NCBI GenBank assembly: GCA_025455765.1
Contig: JALOLX010000162.1
Location: forward strand, 1 to 6,553
Direction of reading: 5' to 3'
Length of the DNA: 6,553 bases
Source: Flavobacteriales bacterium
GTDB lineage: Bacteria > Bacteroidota > Bacteroidia > Flavobacteriales_F > PHOS-HE28
The notes below the pieces were generated by a model. It was not told where the DNA came from, did no database searches, and was given only the letters and a program-made list of their open reading frames with translations. The translations under genes were made by a program, and so were the position numbers. Shown here piece by piece: positions 1-6,234 of the stretch (position 1 is its first letter; each line of letters starts with the position of its first letter).

Positions 1-62
1 CGCTGAACGCGGACGCCGTATTGGGCGAGAATGCTCTTTCCTTGGTACTCGTGCAGGTTCAT
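1..62 (-). CDS. sucC: Succinyl-CoA synthetase (ADP-forming) beta subunit, N-terminal fragment
   Basis: Only the first 20 codons and two further bases are inside the window; the gene continues past the left edge. Read on the minus strand from the ATG at 62-60 the protein begins MNLHEYQGKSILAQYGVRV. This is the highly conserved amino terminus of SucC, where the HEYQ(G/A)K motif starts the ATP-grasp fold. In the TCA cycle SucC pairs with SucD (SucCD) to convert succinyl-CoA to succinate while making ATP or GTP in the cytoplasm. The start is fixed by this conserved amino terminus. No sucD is visible. A possible promoter (TACTTTCG) lies 25 nt upstream and a heptamer repeat array lies just beyond it. 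Identification rests on a short but very characteristic stretch. Confidence 0.9.
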   Translation of the reverse strand, partial: MNLHEYQGKSILAQYGVRVQ

Positions 63-87
63 CTCGGAGGGCGGTTCGTTGTGGGTG

Positions 88-95
88 CGAAAGTA
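88..95 (-). promoter_or_regulatory. Possible sucC -7 promoter element (TACTTTCG)
   Basis: On the minus strand TACTTTCG matches the Bacteroidota -7 consensus TAnnTTTG at all positions but one (C for T). It lies 25 nt upstream of the sucC ATG, which would give a leader of about 20 nt. No TTTG-type -33 box is present where expected (about 115-120), because that position is already occupied by the heptamer repeat array. Assignment is by pattern only. Confidence 0.4.
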
Positions 96-101
96 GTGGT
101 T

Positions 102-215
102 AGTGGACAGTGGACAGTGGACAGTGGGACAGTGGACAGTGGACAGTGGACAGTGGACAGTGGGACAGTGGACAGTGGGACAGTGGACAGTGGACAGTGG
201 GACAGTGGACAGTGG
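102..215. repeat. Short tandem repeat array, ACAGTGG heptamer (15 units)
   Basis: From 107 to 215 the sequence is fifteen head-to-tail units: eleven of 7 nt (ACAGTGG) and four of 8 nt (ACAGTGGG, starting at 121, 157, 172 and 194), preceded by a partial unit AGTGG at 102-106. Units are otherwise identical. The array fills nearly all of the space between the sucC promoter region and the stop codon of the four-helix-bundle gene (219-217). It can be read as open frames on both strands (for example repeated TVDSGQW), but these are by-products of the repeat. Perfect short units of this kind are prone to slippage, so copy number probably varies between strains; the unit count may also be affected by assembly. 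There are no spacers, so it is not a CRISPR array. Confidence 0.97.
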
Positions 216-216
216 A

Positions 217-651
217 TCACAGCTGGTTGGGTACCTTTATGTAGAGGGCTTCGAACCAACTGGCTATGAGCAGAAGCGTAGTAAAGCCGGGGAGATGTCC
301 ATATCTTCTTGTGGTCGGGTTCATGTAGCTGTAGAGTAGGCGGCCGATCTCTTGAGAGAGCTCGAAGGCTTTGTCGCAGTCGGTGGTGTCCATGTATTGC
401 ATGCGTTTGGCGTGGTGGAGCATGGAGCGCACCTCGTTGCAGGAGCCTTTGGCAATGACCAGGTAGCGGTTGCGATCGGCTGCAGTGGGGCGTCCATGGC
501 CTTCAGCAATGTTGTTCATGATGGACAAGGAGGCGCGCAACAATTGGTCCTTGAACCAGAAGCGCTTGCTTTCCCCGAAGTGTGTTTCAAGCAAAGCCAG
601 GAGATCACCGGCGCGTTGCCATGCAGTGGACTGTTCGAATGTGGATGTCAT
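217..651 (-). CDS. Four helix bundle protein (S23/IVP family, TIGR02436-like)
   Basis: A 144-residue protein with the hallmarks of the 23S rRNA intervening-sequence-encoded / Avd-like four-helix-bundle family. The first conserved helix block is residues 35-54, with DQLLRASLSI followed by NNIAEGHGR. The second is residues 61-84, with RYLVIAKGSCNEVRS. The family is small (usually about 115-125 residues), all-helical and lacks an established enzymatic role; members occur inside rRNA intervening sequences, free in Bacteroidota genomes, and as the accessory protein Avd of diversity-generating retroelements. No reverse transcriptase or rRNA is visible here. The start ATG at 651-649 gives the normal family amino terminus. 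Residues about 111-144 form an extra tail containing a hydrophobic stretch (FTTLLLIASWFEALYI) that is not part of the usual domain. The stop codon is 1 nt from the heptamer array. A weak -7-like TACCTTAC lies at 677-670 on the minus strand. Confidence 0.9.
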   Translation of the reverse strand: MTSTFEQSTAWQRAGDLLALLETHFGESKRFWFKDQLLRASLSIMNNIAEGHGRPTAADRNRYLVIAKGSCNEVRSMLHHAKRMQYMDTTDCDKAFELSQEIGRLLYSYMNPTTRRYGHLPGFTTLLLIASWFEALYIKVPNQL

Positions 652-794
652 GTTTACTGGATAGGACCTGTAAGGTAGCTGTCGGTCCGTGAATTGCGAA
701 CGCCATTTATTGTATCACGCGGTTCTCCATTCGACGTATCGATCGACCTCGGCGCCAACAGCTCGGAGGCATGTGTTGCATGGGCTTTGTTCGC

Positions 795-802
795 TTCCTT
801 TG
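795..802 (+). promoter_or_regulatory. Possible lolD -7 promoter element (TTCCTTTG)
   Basis: TTCCTTTG differs from the Bacteroidota -7 consensus TAnnTTTG at one position. It ends 5 nt before the ATG at 808, so transcription would begin at or very near the start codon, giving a leaderless or nearly leaderless mRNA. A TTG at 776-778 lies 16 nt upstream, slightly closer than the usual spacing for a -33 box. The rest of the 652-807 gap shows no gene. Confidence 0.4.
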
Positions 803-807
803 TGCGG

Positions 808-1455
808 ATGATCGAGGTACATGGTATTCGCAAGCGGTATGGGACCTTGGAGGTGCTGAAGGGTGTGGACCTCAGCGTGGCCAAGGGTGAGGTGGTGAGC
901 ATCGTGGGCGCCAGCGGTGCGGGCAAGACCACGTTGTTGCAGATCCTGGGGACCTTGGAGAAGGCCGATAGTGGCACGCTGGCGATCAACGGCGAGGAAG
1001 TGACCAAGCTGGGCAGCAAGGCCCTGAGCGCTTTCCGGAACCGGCACATCGGCTTCGTGTTCCAGTTCCACCATCTGTTGCCGGAGTTCACCGCGTTGGA
1101 GAACGTGATGATGCCGGGGCTGATCGCCGGGCGCAGCATGAACGAATGTGCTCCACGGGCGGAGGAACTGCTCACCCGCTTGAACGTGATCGGCAGGAAA
1201 GAGCACAAGCCCAACCAGCTGAGCGGTGGCGAGCAACAGCGGGTGGCGGTGGCCAGGGCGCTCTTCAACAGCCCGAGCGTGGTGCTGGCTGATGAACCCA
1301 GCGGCAACTTGGATTCGGCGCACGCCAAGGAACTGCACCAGTTGTTCTTCGACCTGCGGAAGGAGCTGGGTCAGACCTTCGTGATCGTGACGCACAACGA
1401 GGAGTTGGCGGAGATGGCGGATCGGCGGTTGGTGATGCGGGATGGGGTGATCTGA
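808..1455 (+). CDS. lolD: ABC transporter ATP-binding protein, LolD-like (lipoprotein release)
   Basis: A complete 215-residue ATPase with every ABC motif in order: Walker A GASGAGKT at 34-41, Q-loop Gln86 in FVFQFHHLLPEFTALEN, signature LSGGEQQR at 138-145, Walker B VVLADEPSGNLD at 158-169 with Glu163 catalytic, and the switch histidine His196 in VIVTHNEELA. Length and the Q-loop and Walker B contexts fit the LolD/MacB/FtsE group, best LolD, which powers LolCE to extract lipoproteins from the inner membrane and hand them to LolA. No LolC/LolE permease is in the window, so the substrate is inferred from family. The ATG at 808 is preferred over an in-frame TTG at 694, because upstream codons do not look like ABC protein and a -7-like box lies just before 808. 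The last 99 bp recur at 6131-6229. Confidence 0.92.
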   Translation: MIEVHGIRKRYGTLEVLKGVDLSVAKGEVVSIVGASGAGKTTLLQILGTLEKADSGTLAINGEEVTKLGSKALSAFRNRHIGFVFQFHHLLPEFTALENVMMPGLIAGRSMNECAPRAEELLTRLNVIGRKEHKPNQLSGGEQQRVAVARALFNSPSVVLADEPSGNLDSAHAKELHQLFFDLRKELGQTFVIVTHNEELAEMADRRLVMRDGVI

Positions 1456-1460
1456 ATGCT

Positions 1461-1492
1461 GATCAGATGATCGGAAGATCAGAGGATCAGAG
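1461..1492. repeat. GATC-containing octamer repeat after lolD (4 units)
   Basis: Four tandem 8-nt units begin 5 nt after the lolD stop codon: GATCAGAT, GATCGGAA, GATCAGAG, GATCAGAG. Together with GATC at 1449-1452 this places five GATC sites in 40 bp. The first unit can pair with the end of lolD (ATCTGA 1450-1455 with TCAGAT 1463-1468, 7-nt loop), but the stem is weak and has no T tract, so it is not called a terminator. A related set of units follows the second lolD tail at 6235. Confidence 0.85.
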
Positions 1493-1563
1493 AATGGAAT
1501 GCGCGCTACCCGAAGCGTCCTGATCATTGGCCCGATAGTTGCCTTTAGCGCGTGCCGATCTCC

Positions 1564-1571
1564 GAACTTCG
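1564..1571 (+). promoter_or_regulatory. Possible -7 promoter element (GAACTTCG) before the first triple-domain gene
   Basis: GAACTTCG is a degenerate match to TAnnTTTG (two mismatches) and ends 4 nt before the ATG at 1576. A TTG at 1539-1541 lies 22 nt upstream, within the accepted -33 spacing. Alone this is weak; it gains support because the same element type and spacing precede three other genes here. Confidence 0.33.
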
Positions 1572-1575
1572 TTGC

Positions 1576-3717
1576 ATGCGCCTAGCTGTTTTCTTTCTCG
1601 CACTGCTTTGTGCGGTCCTGGGCCTGCATGGGCAGGAAATGAAGCTCCCCACGTGGATGCTGAACGCGATGACCCGCGAACGTTCCGCTGCGGAGGACAG
1701 CTTGATGGACGCCAGGATCTACGCAGCATTCGGGGTCGATAAGGTGAAGCCGAACACGTTCATCGGATCGTGCAGCATGACCGTGGAGTTGCCCGGAGAG
1801 GATGCCCCGCTCCAGATCATGGTAGAACACTGGTCCGACACGCTGAAGGCAGTGGTCCGTCTCATCATGCCCGAGGAAATCGGAACGCTCATTTATCTGG
1901 TAGATCTGAAGGCGAACACCGCGATCGTGGCTTCGGAAGGAAATGGCCTGAAGGAAGCCGTGATCTACGACCTGCAGGACCTGTTGCTGCTGAACGGCAT
2001 CGCGCTGCAGAACGCCGAGAAGCTCGTACCCGTTCGTGGGCAGCGAAAGGAACGGATCGCCGGTCGCGTGTGCACCGAGCACACAGCGCAATGGGACAAC
2101 GAAGAGGTACGCCTGTGGCTCTCCGACGTTCATGCTTCGCCCTTCGTGGACGCAAGCCATTGGCTACCCGCCACCGTGTTCTCATTTTATATACTGCCCT
2201 CCATGCACGGTGAGCTGATGCCCCTTCGCTGGACCTGCGGCCCGTTGAGCTACGAGGTCACCACCCTCCAGCTCGGCCGTGTGACACCCCCTTCGTTCGA
2301 CCTGGCATCCTTTTCGGTGAAGGACGAACGCAAGCGCAAAGGCGCCGGGTCCGCGAGCACCTCACCAGTCCCCAGATCGAAGACCAAGATCCCTGAACCG
2401 GCGTACTACCGCGCCTTGCGCGAACGGACCCGGAACGCCTTCCAAGGCAGCGTTCGGTGGAAGTGGAATGACGCGCCCAACGAGAACCTTTCCCATATAA
2501 AGACCAGCTACAGCTACACCCTGGTCTCCACACCGGACAGCCTACTGATGCTGACAGAATGCAACACTCTGCCCGTATCGAGTGCCGCGGTCTGTCAGCT
2601 CAGCAACCATACGGTCACGCTCTACAATGACCGAGGGCCAACGGAAACTCACACCTACACCCCCTATGTGGTGGACAAGGTCCCGTTCGATGCACCCGTG
2701 CCACAGCCGACCGGCCGCACGGAACAGCGGCAGGTGGCCCTGCCACTGCCTGCCGGCGCCAAGCGCGTGGATGAAGGACGACCGAGCGCGACCGTTACGC
2801 TCACCGCGCACGAGTACCGCAGTGTCACGGTTGAAGGCGACATGCTTATCGCCTGGATCGTTCCGGAGATCCCCTCGCCCTTCCACGACCTCTATGCCTC
2901 AGGCAATATTTACACCAATTTCGGCTCATGGTGGATGGGCGTGCTGCCGGTCGATGGACTCCCCTTGCGCATCCAACGCATCGGCAGTAAGGGCTCAAGC
3001 GAATTCTCCGTGATCGAACTGGGCATGGGACCGGTGGGCCATCTGCTGGATGCCTTCGCGCGTGACACCCTCGATGCGGACCTGGGGCAGGCGATACCGG
3101 ACAGACCTGCGATCTACGAGGAGGCGGTGCGGCGCAAGGAGAACCGTTTCACCGGACATGTGCACATGGTTCAGGAGTTCCATCCGGACACCTTGGTGGA
3201 GGCTCGCGACGGGGTTCATTGGGACTGGTATGCTACGGAAGAAAGGATGCTCCTGGTGGAGAAAAGCGAATGGATGCGCCGGGCCTGGACCATTGATCGC
3301 CGAACGCATCAAGTGGTTGAATACGCTTTGAAGGGGGACGAGGTGATCCAGCGTCCTCCACTGAATGGTCGCCCGTACCCGGTCAATTACCGGGCCACCG
3401 ATACCCTGGTCGCCTTGGGAAGGGACACCATCATGCTCGGCCTGCCGTGTGCGCTGTACCGGGATCCCGCCAGCGGCGCGCGCTTGGTAGTGGCCACCGA
3501 TATACCCTCCCCTTTGCACGACCTGTACGGCTTCGACACGCGCTACCTGAAGCTTGGATTTATCGACACAGACTGGCTGCAACCGGTGGAAGGCATCGTG
3601 CTCCACGTCTCGCCGTCGACATGGTATGAACAATGGTATAAACAGGTGCTCGAAGTGGACCGATCGCCTGTGGATGAACGCGTGTTCACCATTACGAAGG
3701 ACACCTGGCGGCCGTGA
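1576..3717 (+). CDS. Secreted protein with three DUF4412/LolA-like domains, function unknown
   Basis: A 713-residue protein with a classical signal peptide (MRLAVFFLALLCAVLGLHGQ, likely cut near residue 19-20), so periplasmic or envelope-located. The mature part has three related domains, each opening with N-x-F-x-G: residues 60-64 (TFIG), 287-291 (AFQG), 523-527 (RFTG). Each then shows a beta-strand-rich region with an aromatic pair (EHWSD, WYATEE), a DLxxxT-like strand (YLVDLKANT 107-115), a G-x-x-C strand (GRVC 163-166; GLPC 622-625; lost in domain 2) and a late 'lPl' strand. IPSPFHDLY at 432-440 and IPSPLHDLY at 643-651 are near-identical repeat signatures. The pattern resembles DUF4412/LolA-like lipid-binding folds, but this is by eye. 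ATG 1576 is chosen over GTG 1552 because it starts the signal peptide. The next gene is a paralog of the same architecture. No enzyme motif is seen. Confidence 0.85.
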   Translation: MRLAVFFLALLCAVLGLHGQEMKLPTWMLNAMTRERSAAEDSLMDARIYAAFGVDKVKPNTFIGSCSMTVELPGEDAPLQIMVEHWSDTLKAVVRLIMPEEIGTLIYLVDLKANTAIVASEGNGLKEAVIYDLQDLLLLNGIALQNAEKLVPVRGQRKERIAGRVCTEHTAQWDNEEVRLWLSDVHASPFVDASHWLPATVFSFYILPSMHGELMPLRWTCGPLSYEVTTLQLGRVTPPSFDLASFSVKDERKRKGAGSASTSPVPRSKTKIPEPAYYRALRERTRNAFQGSVRWKWNDAPNENLSHIKTSYSYTLVSTPDSLLMLTECNTLPVSSAAVCQLSNHTVTLYNDRGPTETHTYTPYVVDKVPFDAPVPQPTGRTEQRQVALPLPAGAKRVDEGRPSATVTLTAHEYRSVTVEGDMLIAWIVPEIPSPFHDLYASGNIYTNFGSWWMGVLPVDGLPLRIQRIGSKGSSEFSVIELGMGPVGHLLDAFARDTLDADLGQAIPDRPAIYEEAVRRKENRFTGHVHMVQEFHPDTLVEARDGVHWDWYATEERMLLVEKSEWMRRAWTIDRRTHQVVEYALKGDEVIQRPPLNGRPYPVNYRATDTLVALGRDTIMLGLPCALYRDPASGARLVVATDIPSPLHDLYGFDTRYLKLGFIDTDWLQPVEGIVLHVSPSTWYEQWYKQVLEVDRSPVDERVFTITKDTWRP

Positions 3718-3720
3718 AGC

Positions 3721-3740
3721 GATGGTGCTGCGCAGCCATC
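3721..3740 (+). terminator. Hairpin after the first triple-domain gene, possible terminator
   Basis: GATGGTGCTGCGCAGCCATC folds on itself, pairing GATG with CATC and an inner GCT with AGC around a GCGC loop with a two-base bulge. It begins 3 nt after the stop codon. There is no T tract after it, so it may only be a weak terminator or an mRNA 3'-end stem. Its position favours a transcript break, as does a separate -7-like box before the next gene. Confidence 0.25.
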
Positions 3741-3802
3741 GGAACGTTGATCAAAAGTCGTTCACCGGTTGGATGGATCGGGTTTTCGACCACTCCCTCA
3801 CC

Positions 3803-3810
3803 GACCTTCG
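3803..3810 (+). promoter_or_regulatory. Possible -7 promoter element (GACCTTCG) before the second triple-domain gene
   Basis: GACCTTCG matches TAnnTTTG with two mismatches and ends 4 nt before the ATG at 3815, the same placement as in the paralog upstream. No convincing -33 box is visible at the proper distance. Transcription of this gene could equally come through from the preceding one. Confidence 0.33.
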
Positions 3811-3814
3811 CCCC

Positions 3815-4759
3815 ATGCGCCTGTTACTCTGCCTGCTGACCTGTGCGGCTTCCCTTATCGCGACCGCGGGCCGCAACGACATCAAGGCCGACCTGAACAC
3901 CGTGCCGCCGTGGATGGTGAAGCCCCTGACCGGGTACGTACACACCAAGCCCTTCAAGCCGAAAGGAACTCCACTGCCTAACAATCGGTTCATCGGGCAA
4001 TGGACGGTGGCCATGAGCGACGGTGGGCGTATGGACTATTGGGGCGATGCGCACCGCTTCGTGATCCGTTCGTTCGAAGCGAACGGCACCCTGGAGAACG
4101 TGATCCTGGTGGACCTTTCGTCGAACACCCGCCTGAAGATCAACCTGTGGAAGGAAGTACCTGACGCCAAGGTGGAGGACCTGTGGTTGCCGCATGCATC
4201 CTATGGTAGTGAACGGTGGAGCGATACGCTCGTAGCCACCGGTAACACGGCCGTGCTCATGAAGCACGCCTGTGCCGAGCATATGGGCACCAACCGCAAC
4301 CAGGACACCACCTGGTATTGGCGCACAGATGCCTACCCAGACCTGTTCGCCGATCTGCATGTCTGGGGCAAATTGCTCAGGCACCTGGGAGCGACCACCT
4401 ACCTGAGCACGTTGGCCAGCAGCACCTCGGGCAACTCGCTCAAAGCCGAATGGCCCGCGCGCTCCGCCGGTCAGCCGCGCGAGGCTGTGCAATTCACGTC
4501 CGTTCAGCCGGGGGCCTTCCCGATGCCAGCGCTGAACGTCAGGTTCGACCACCTTGTTGAAGGGCGCCTGGAGCCGCTGAACAACGCACACATGGGGCCG
4601 CTACCGGCGTGGATCCGCTCGGCGATCACCGATCTGCCCCCCAACGCCGATGCGGTCATGCGCACGCCGCCGCCCATGCAGCGCAACATGGCGGACAACG
4701 TCTTCATCGGTACGTTCAATGCCGAAACCCGTGAACGCAGGACACCACCCACTACCTGA
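3815..4759 (+). CDS. Secreted triple-domain protein, 5' part of a frameshifted gene
   Basis: This 314-residue frame holds the signal peptide (MRLLLCLLTCAASLIATAG, likely cut after Ala18), the whole first domain and the start of the second. Domain 1 opens at NRFIG (57-61) and shows DYWGDAHRF (74-82), ILVDLSSNT (97-105) and HACAEH (151-156), matching the same strands in the preceding gene. A linker LPAWIRS (263-269) echoes PPWMVK (31-36) here and LPTWMLN (24-30) in the upstream paralog. Domain 2 opens at NVFIG (295-299). The frame then ends within 15 residues in an unrelated tail (RTPPTT), while the missing continuation is found in another frame from 4735. One extra G in the GG at 4740-4741 would join the parts. 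The ATG at 3815 was chosen for the signal peptide; the open frame extends back into the preceding gene. Function unknown; presumably envelope-located. Confidence 0.8.
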   Translation: MRLLLCLLTCAASLIATAGRNDIKADLNTVPPWMVKPLTGYVHTKPFKPKGTPLPNNRFIGQWTVAMSDGGRMDYWGDAHRFVIRSFEANGTLENVILVDLSSNTRLKINLWKEVPDAKVEDLWLPHASYGSERWSDTLVATGNTAVLMKHACAEHMGTNRNQDTTWYWRTDAYPDLFADLHVWGKLLRHLGATTYLSTLASSTSGNSLKAEWPARSAGQPREAVQFTSVQPGAFPMPALNVRFDHLVEGRLEPLNNAHMGPLPAWIRSAITDLPPNADAVMRTPPPMQRNMADNVFIGTFNAETRERRTPPTT

Positions 4760-4794
4760 CGCGTTACACCTATTGGGCGGACGAACGCCGCGCC

Positions 4795-6072
4795 GTGCTG
4801 GTGAAGGATGCCACTGAAGACTTCGGCCATGATGGGGTGGTCACCTACATCGTGGATCTGGACGCTGACGTGGCCGTGGTGATGCAGGACAACGGCTCTT
4901 CGCTGCCGAAGCTCTACATCACCGACCTGGAAGAGGCAGGCCTGGAAGAGTTCGGGCGGGGTGTGGAGGTGGTGTTCAAGGCCACTGGGGAACGCGAGCA
5001 GATCCTTGGAAAGAGCTGCGAACTGCACGTGTCCGAAAAGCGGTACTTCAGCCACTATTGGTTCTCCGATGTGCCGGTGAACCCCGCCTTTGATATGGCG
5101 CGTTGGCTGCGGGAAGGACCGCACCAGCAGTTCAAGGACATCGTGATCTTCGGTGCGGCCGATAGACCCCTGCCGTTCCGGGTGATGCGCACCACCCTCA
5201 CCGAGTACACCCCCGGCAGGGTGGCCCCGCCCAAGCTCGACTTCCGCGGTTGTCAGGTGCGCGACGAGCGGTGGCGTACGAAGGCGCGTGTGGAAGCGCA
5301 GGAGTCCTCCGATGGTCCGGCCGCGGGTAATGCAGCGGCGCCGCCCCAGCGTTTACACGACGTTCCGCCGAGCGCCCGCCCACGTACACCGAGCATGTTC
5401 GCCAAGGCGTTGAGCCAGAACAGGAACCTCTTCGTGGGGCACGCATCCTGGGCCTATGACCTGGCCACGCAGGTACCGTTGGGTAAGACCGATGGCAAGC
5501 CGACCGTGGTTCTTCAACAGAGGGTCGTCACCGTAAATGTGGACTACTGGAGCAACCCGGACAGCAGCTTGTTCGTGGTACACTACCCAGAAAGCGAAGG
5601 GGGTGGTGGCTACGCTGTATTGCTGGATCGCCGCCAAGGCACCAGGACCACCGCCGCGTTCCGGAACGGCGCCTTGAACCGCTATGAACCACAGAAGCTG
5701 GGGCCCGACGGCACCGGAGCTTCGCAGTATTGGCTGCCCGACACCCTGACCACCGCGCCACCCCGCACCCTTCTCGGGCACAGGTGCGTGCAACGGCTGT
5801 TCCGCATGGGTTGGCAAACCTCGCGCGTGGCCTGGGTGAGCAACGAGGTGCCCTCCATCATGCACGATGCCGTGAGCGCCAATGGCGGCTGGCACCACGA
5901 CTTCGACGAACTGTTCGGGAGATATGCGTTCGTGGACCACGATGGCATGCCGATGGAGGTGAAGCGCACCTTCGGGCAGTCTCCGACCGTGACCTTCAAG
6001 GTGACCCTGCTGGCACCAGGGCCGGTGGATCCGAACGTGTTCAAGGTAACGACCGAGCATTGGAAGAGATGA
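4795..6072 (+). CDS. Triple-domain protein, 3' part of the frameshifted gene
   Basis: This frame is open from 4735, just after a TGA at 4732-4734, to the stop at 6070-6072; the first start-like codon is GTG 4795, but it is most likely the continuation of the preceding frame. It carries the rest of domain 2 (TYWADERRAVLV, TYIVDLDADVAVV, GKSCELHV, FSDVPVNPAFD, RPLPFRV), an Ala/Pro-rich linker (about 5290-5390) and domain 3. Domain 3 opens at NLFVG (5425-5439), then DYWSNPDSS, LLGHRCVQRL, NEVPSIMHD and a closing VDPNVFKVTTEHWKR that parallels VDERVFTITKDTWRP at the end of the upstream paralog. VRDER near the end of domain 2 matches VKDER in the paralog. Rejoined, the protein would be about 752 residues. 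With no signal peptide or domain start of its own, this part is unlikely to work alone. The lolD-tail remnant starts 59 nt downstream. Confidence 0.75.
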   Translation: MLVKDATEDFGHDGVVTYIVDLDADVAVVMQDNGSSLPKLYITDLEEAGLEEFGRGVEVVFKATGEREQILGKSCELHVSEKRYFSHYWFSDVPVNPAFDMARWLREGPHQQFKDIVIFGAADRPLPFRVMRTTLTEYTPGRVAPPKLDFRGCQVRDERWRTKARVEAQESSDGPAAGNAAAPPQRLHDVPPSARPRTPSMFAKALSQNRNLFVGHASWAYDLATQVPLGKTDGKPTVVLQQRVVTVNVDYWSNPDSSLFVVHYPESEGGGGYAVLLDRRQGTRTTAAFRNGALNRYEPQKLGPDGTGASQYWLPDTLTTAPPRTLLGHRCVQRLFRMGWQTSRVAWVSNEVPSIMHDAVSANGGWHHDFDELFGRYAFVDHDGMPMEVKRTFGQSPTVTFKVTLLAPGPVDPNVFKVTTEHWKR

Positions 6073-6130
6073 TCATAAGGAACGATGGGCATGTTGAACT
6101 TGGCTTCCATCGATCGGCAACGGCGCATAT

Positions 6131-6229
6131 CGAAAGAAGCTGGGTAAACCGTTCGTGATCATGACGCACAACGAGGAGTTGGCGGAGATGGCGGACAGGC
6201 GGTTGGTGATGAAGGATGGGGTGATCTGA
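6131..6229 (+). pseudogene. Remnant of a lolD 3' end (codons 184-215 and stop)
   Basis: These 99 bp align without gaps to 1357-1455, the last 32 codons and stop of lolD: 88 of 99 bases agree, with a perfect 34-bp run (6162-6195 against 1388-1421). In frame it reads RKKLGKPFVIMTHNEELAEM and so on to MKDGVI and the stop, differing from the intact copy at five residues (E/K, Q/K, T/P, V/M, R/K), mostly conservative. There is no start codon or upstream ABC sequence; homology stops abruptly at 6131, and the frame is closed by a TGA at 6095. The mild, coding-like divergence suggests a piece of a related lolD allele or paralog rather than a very recent copy. It is non-functional as an ATPase. Confidence 0.9.
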
Positions 6230-6234
6230 GGTCC

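Noticed and set aside
102..215. Array considered as CRISPR
   Set aside because: Units are 7-8 nt head to tail with no spacers, and no cas genes are nearby.
21..339. Open frames across the heptamer array on both strands, with TVDSGQW-type repeats
   Set aside because: They are by-products of a stop-free 7-nt repeat; they overlap the sucC start and the four-helix-bundle gene and have no conserved domain.
352..678. 108-aa plus-strand frame opposite the four-helix-bundle gene
   Set aside because: The minus strand carries clear family motifs; this frame is its antisense shadow.
694..807. TTG start extending lolD by 38 residues
   Set aside because: The extension has no ABC similarity, LolD proteins start near 808, and a -7-like box lies directly before that ATG.
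1450..1468. Stem ATCTGA/TCAGAT after lolD as a terminator
   Set aside because: The stem is only 6 bp, AT-rich and without a T tract; it follows from the octamer repeat.
654..1527. Long minus-strand frames (up to 270 aa) opposite lolD
   Set aside because: GC-rich antisense shadows of a gene with intact Walker A, signature and Walker B motifs.
4732..4759. Programmed ribosomal frameshift in the second triple-domain gene
   Set aside because: No slippery heptamer or obvious downstream stem was seen in the overlap; a missing base explains the break more simply.
1456..6130. Insertion sequence or integrative element carrying the two paralogs
   Set aside because: No transposase, integrase or terminal inverted repeats are visible; only the lolD-tail direct repeats support insertion.
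6085..6147. 20-codon frame starting ATG at 6085
   Set aside because: Too short, runs into the lolD remnant in another frame and has no recognisable features.
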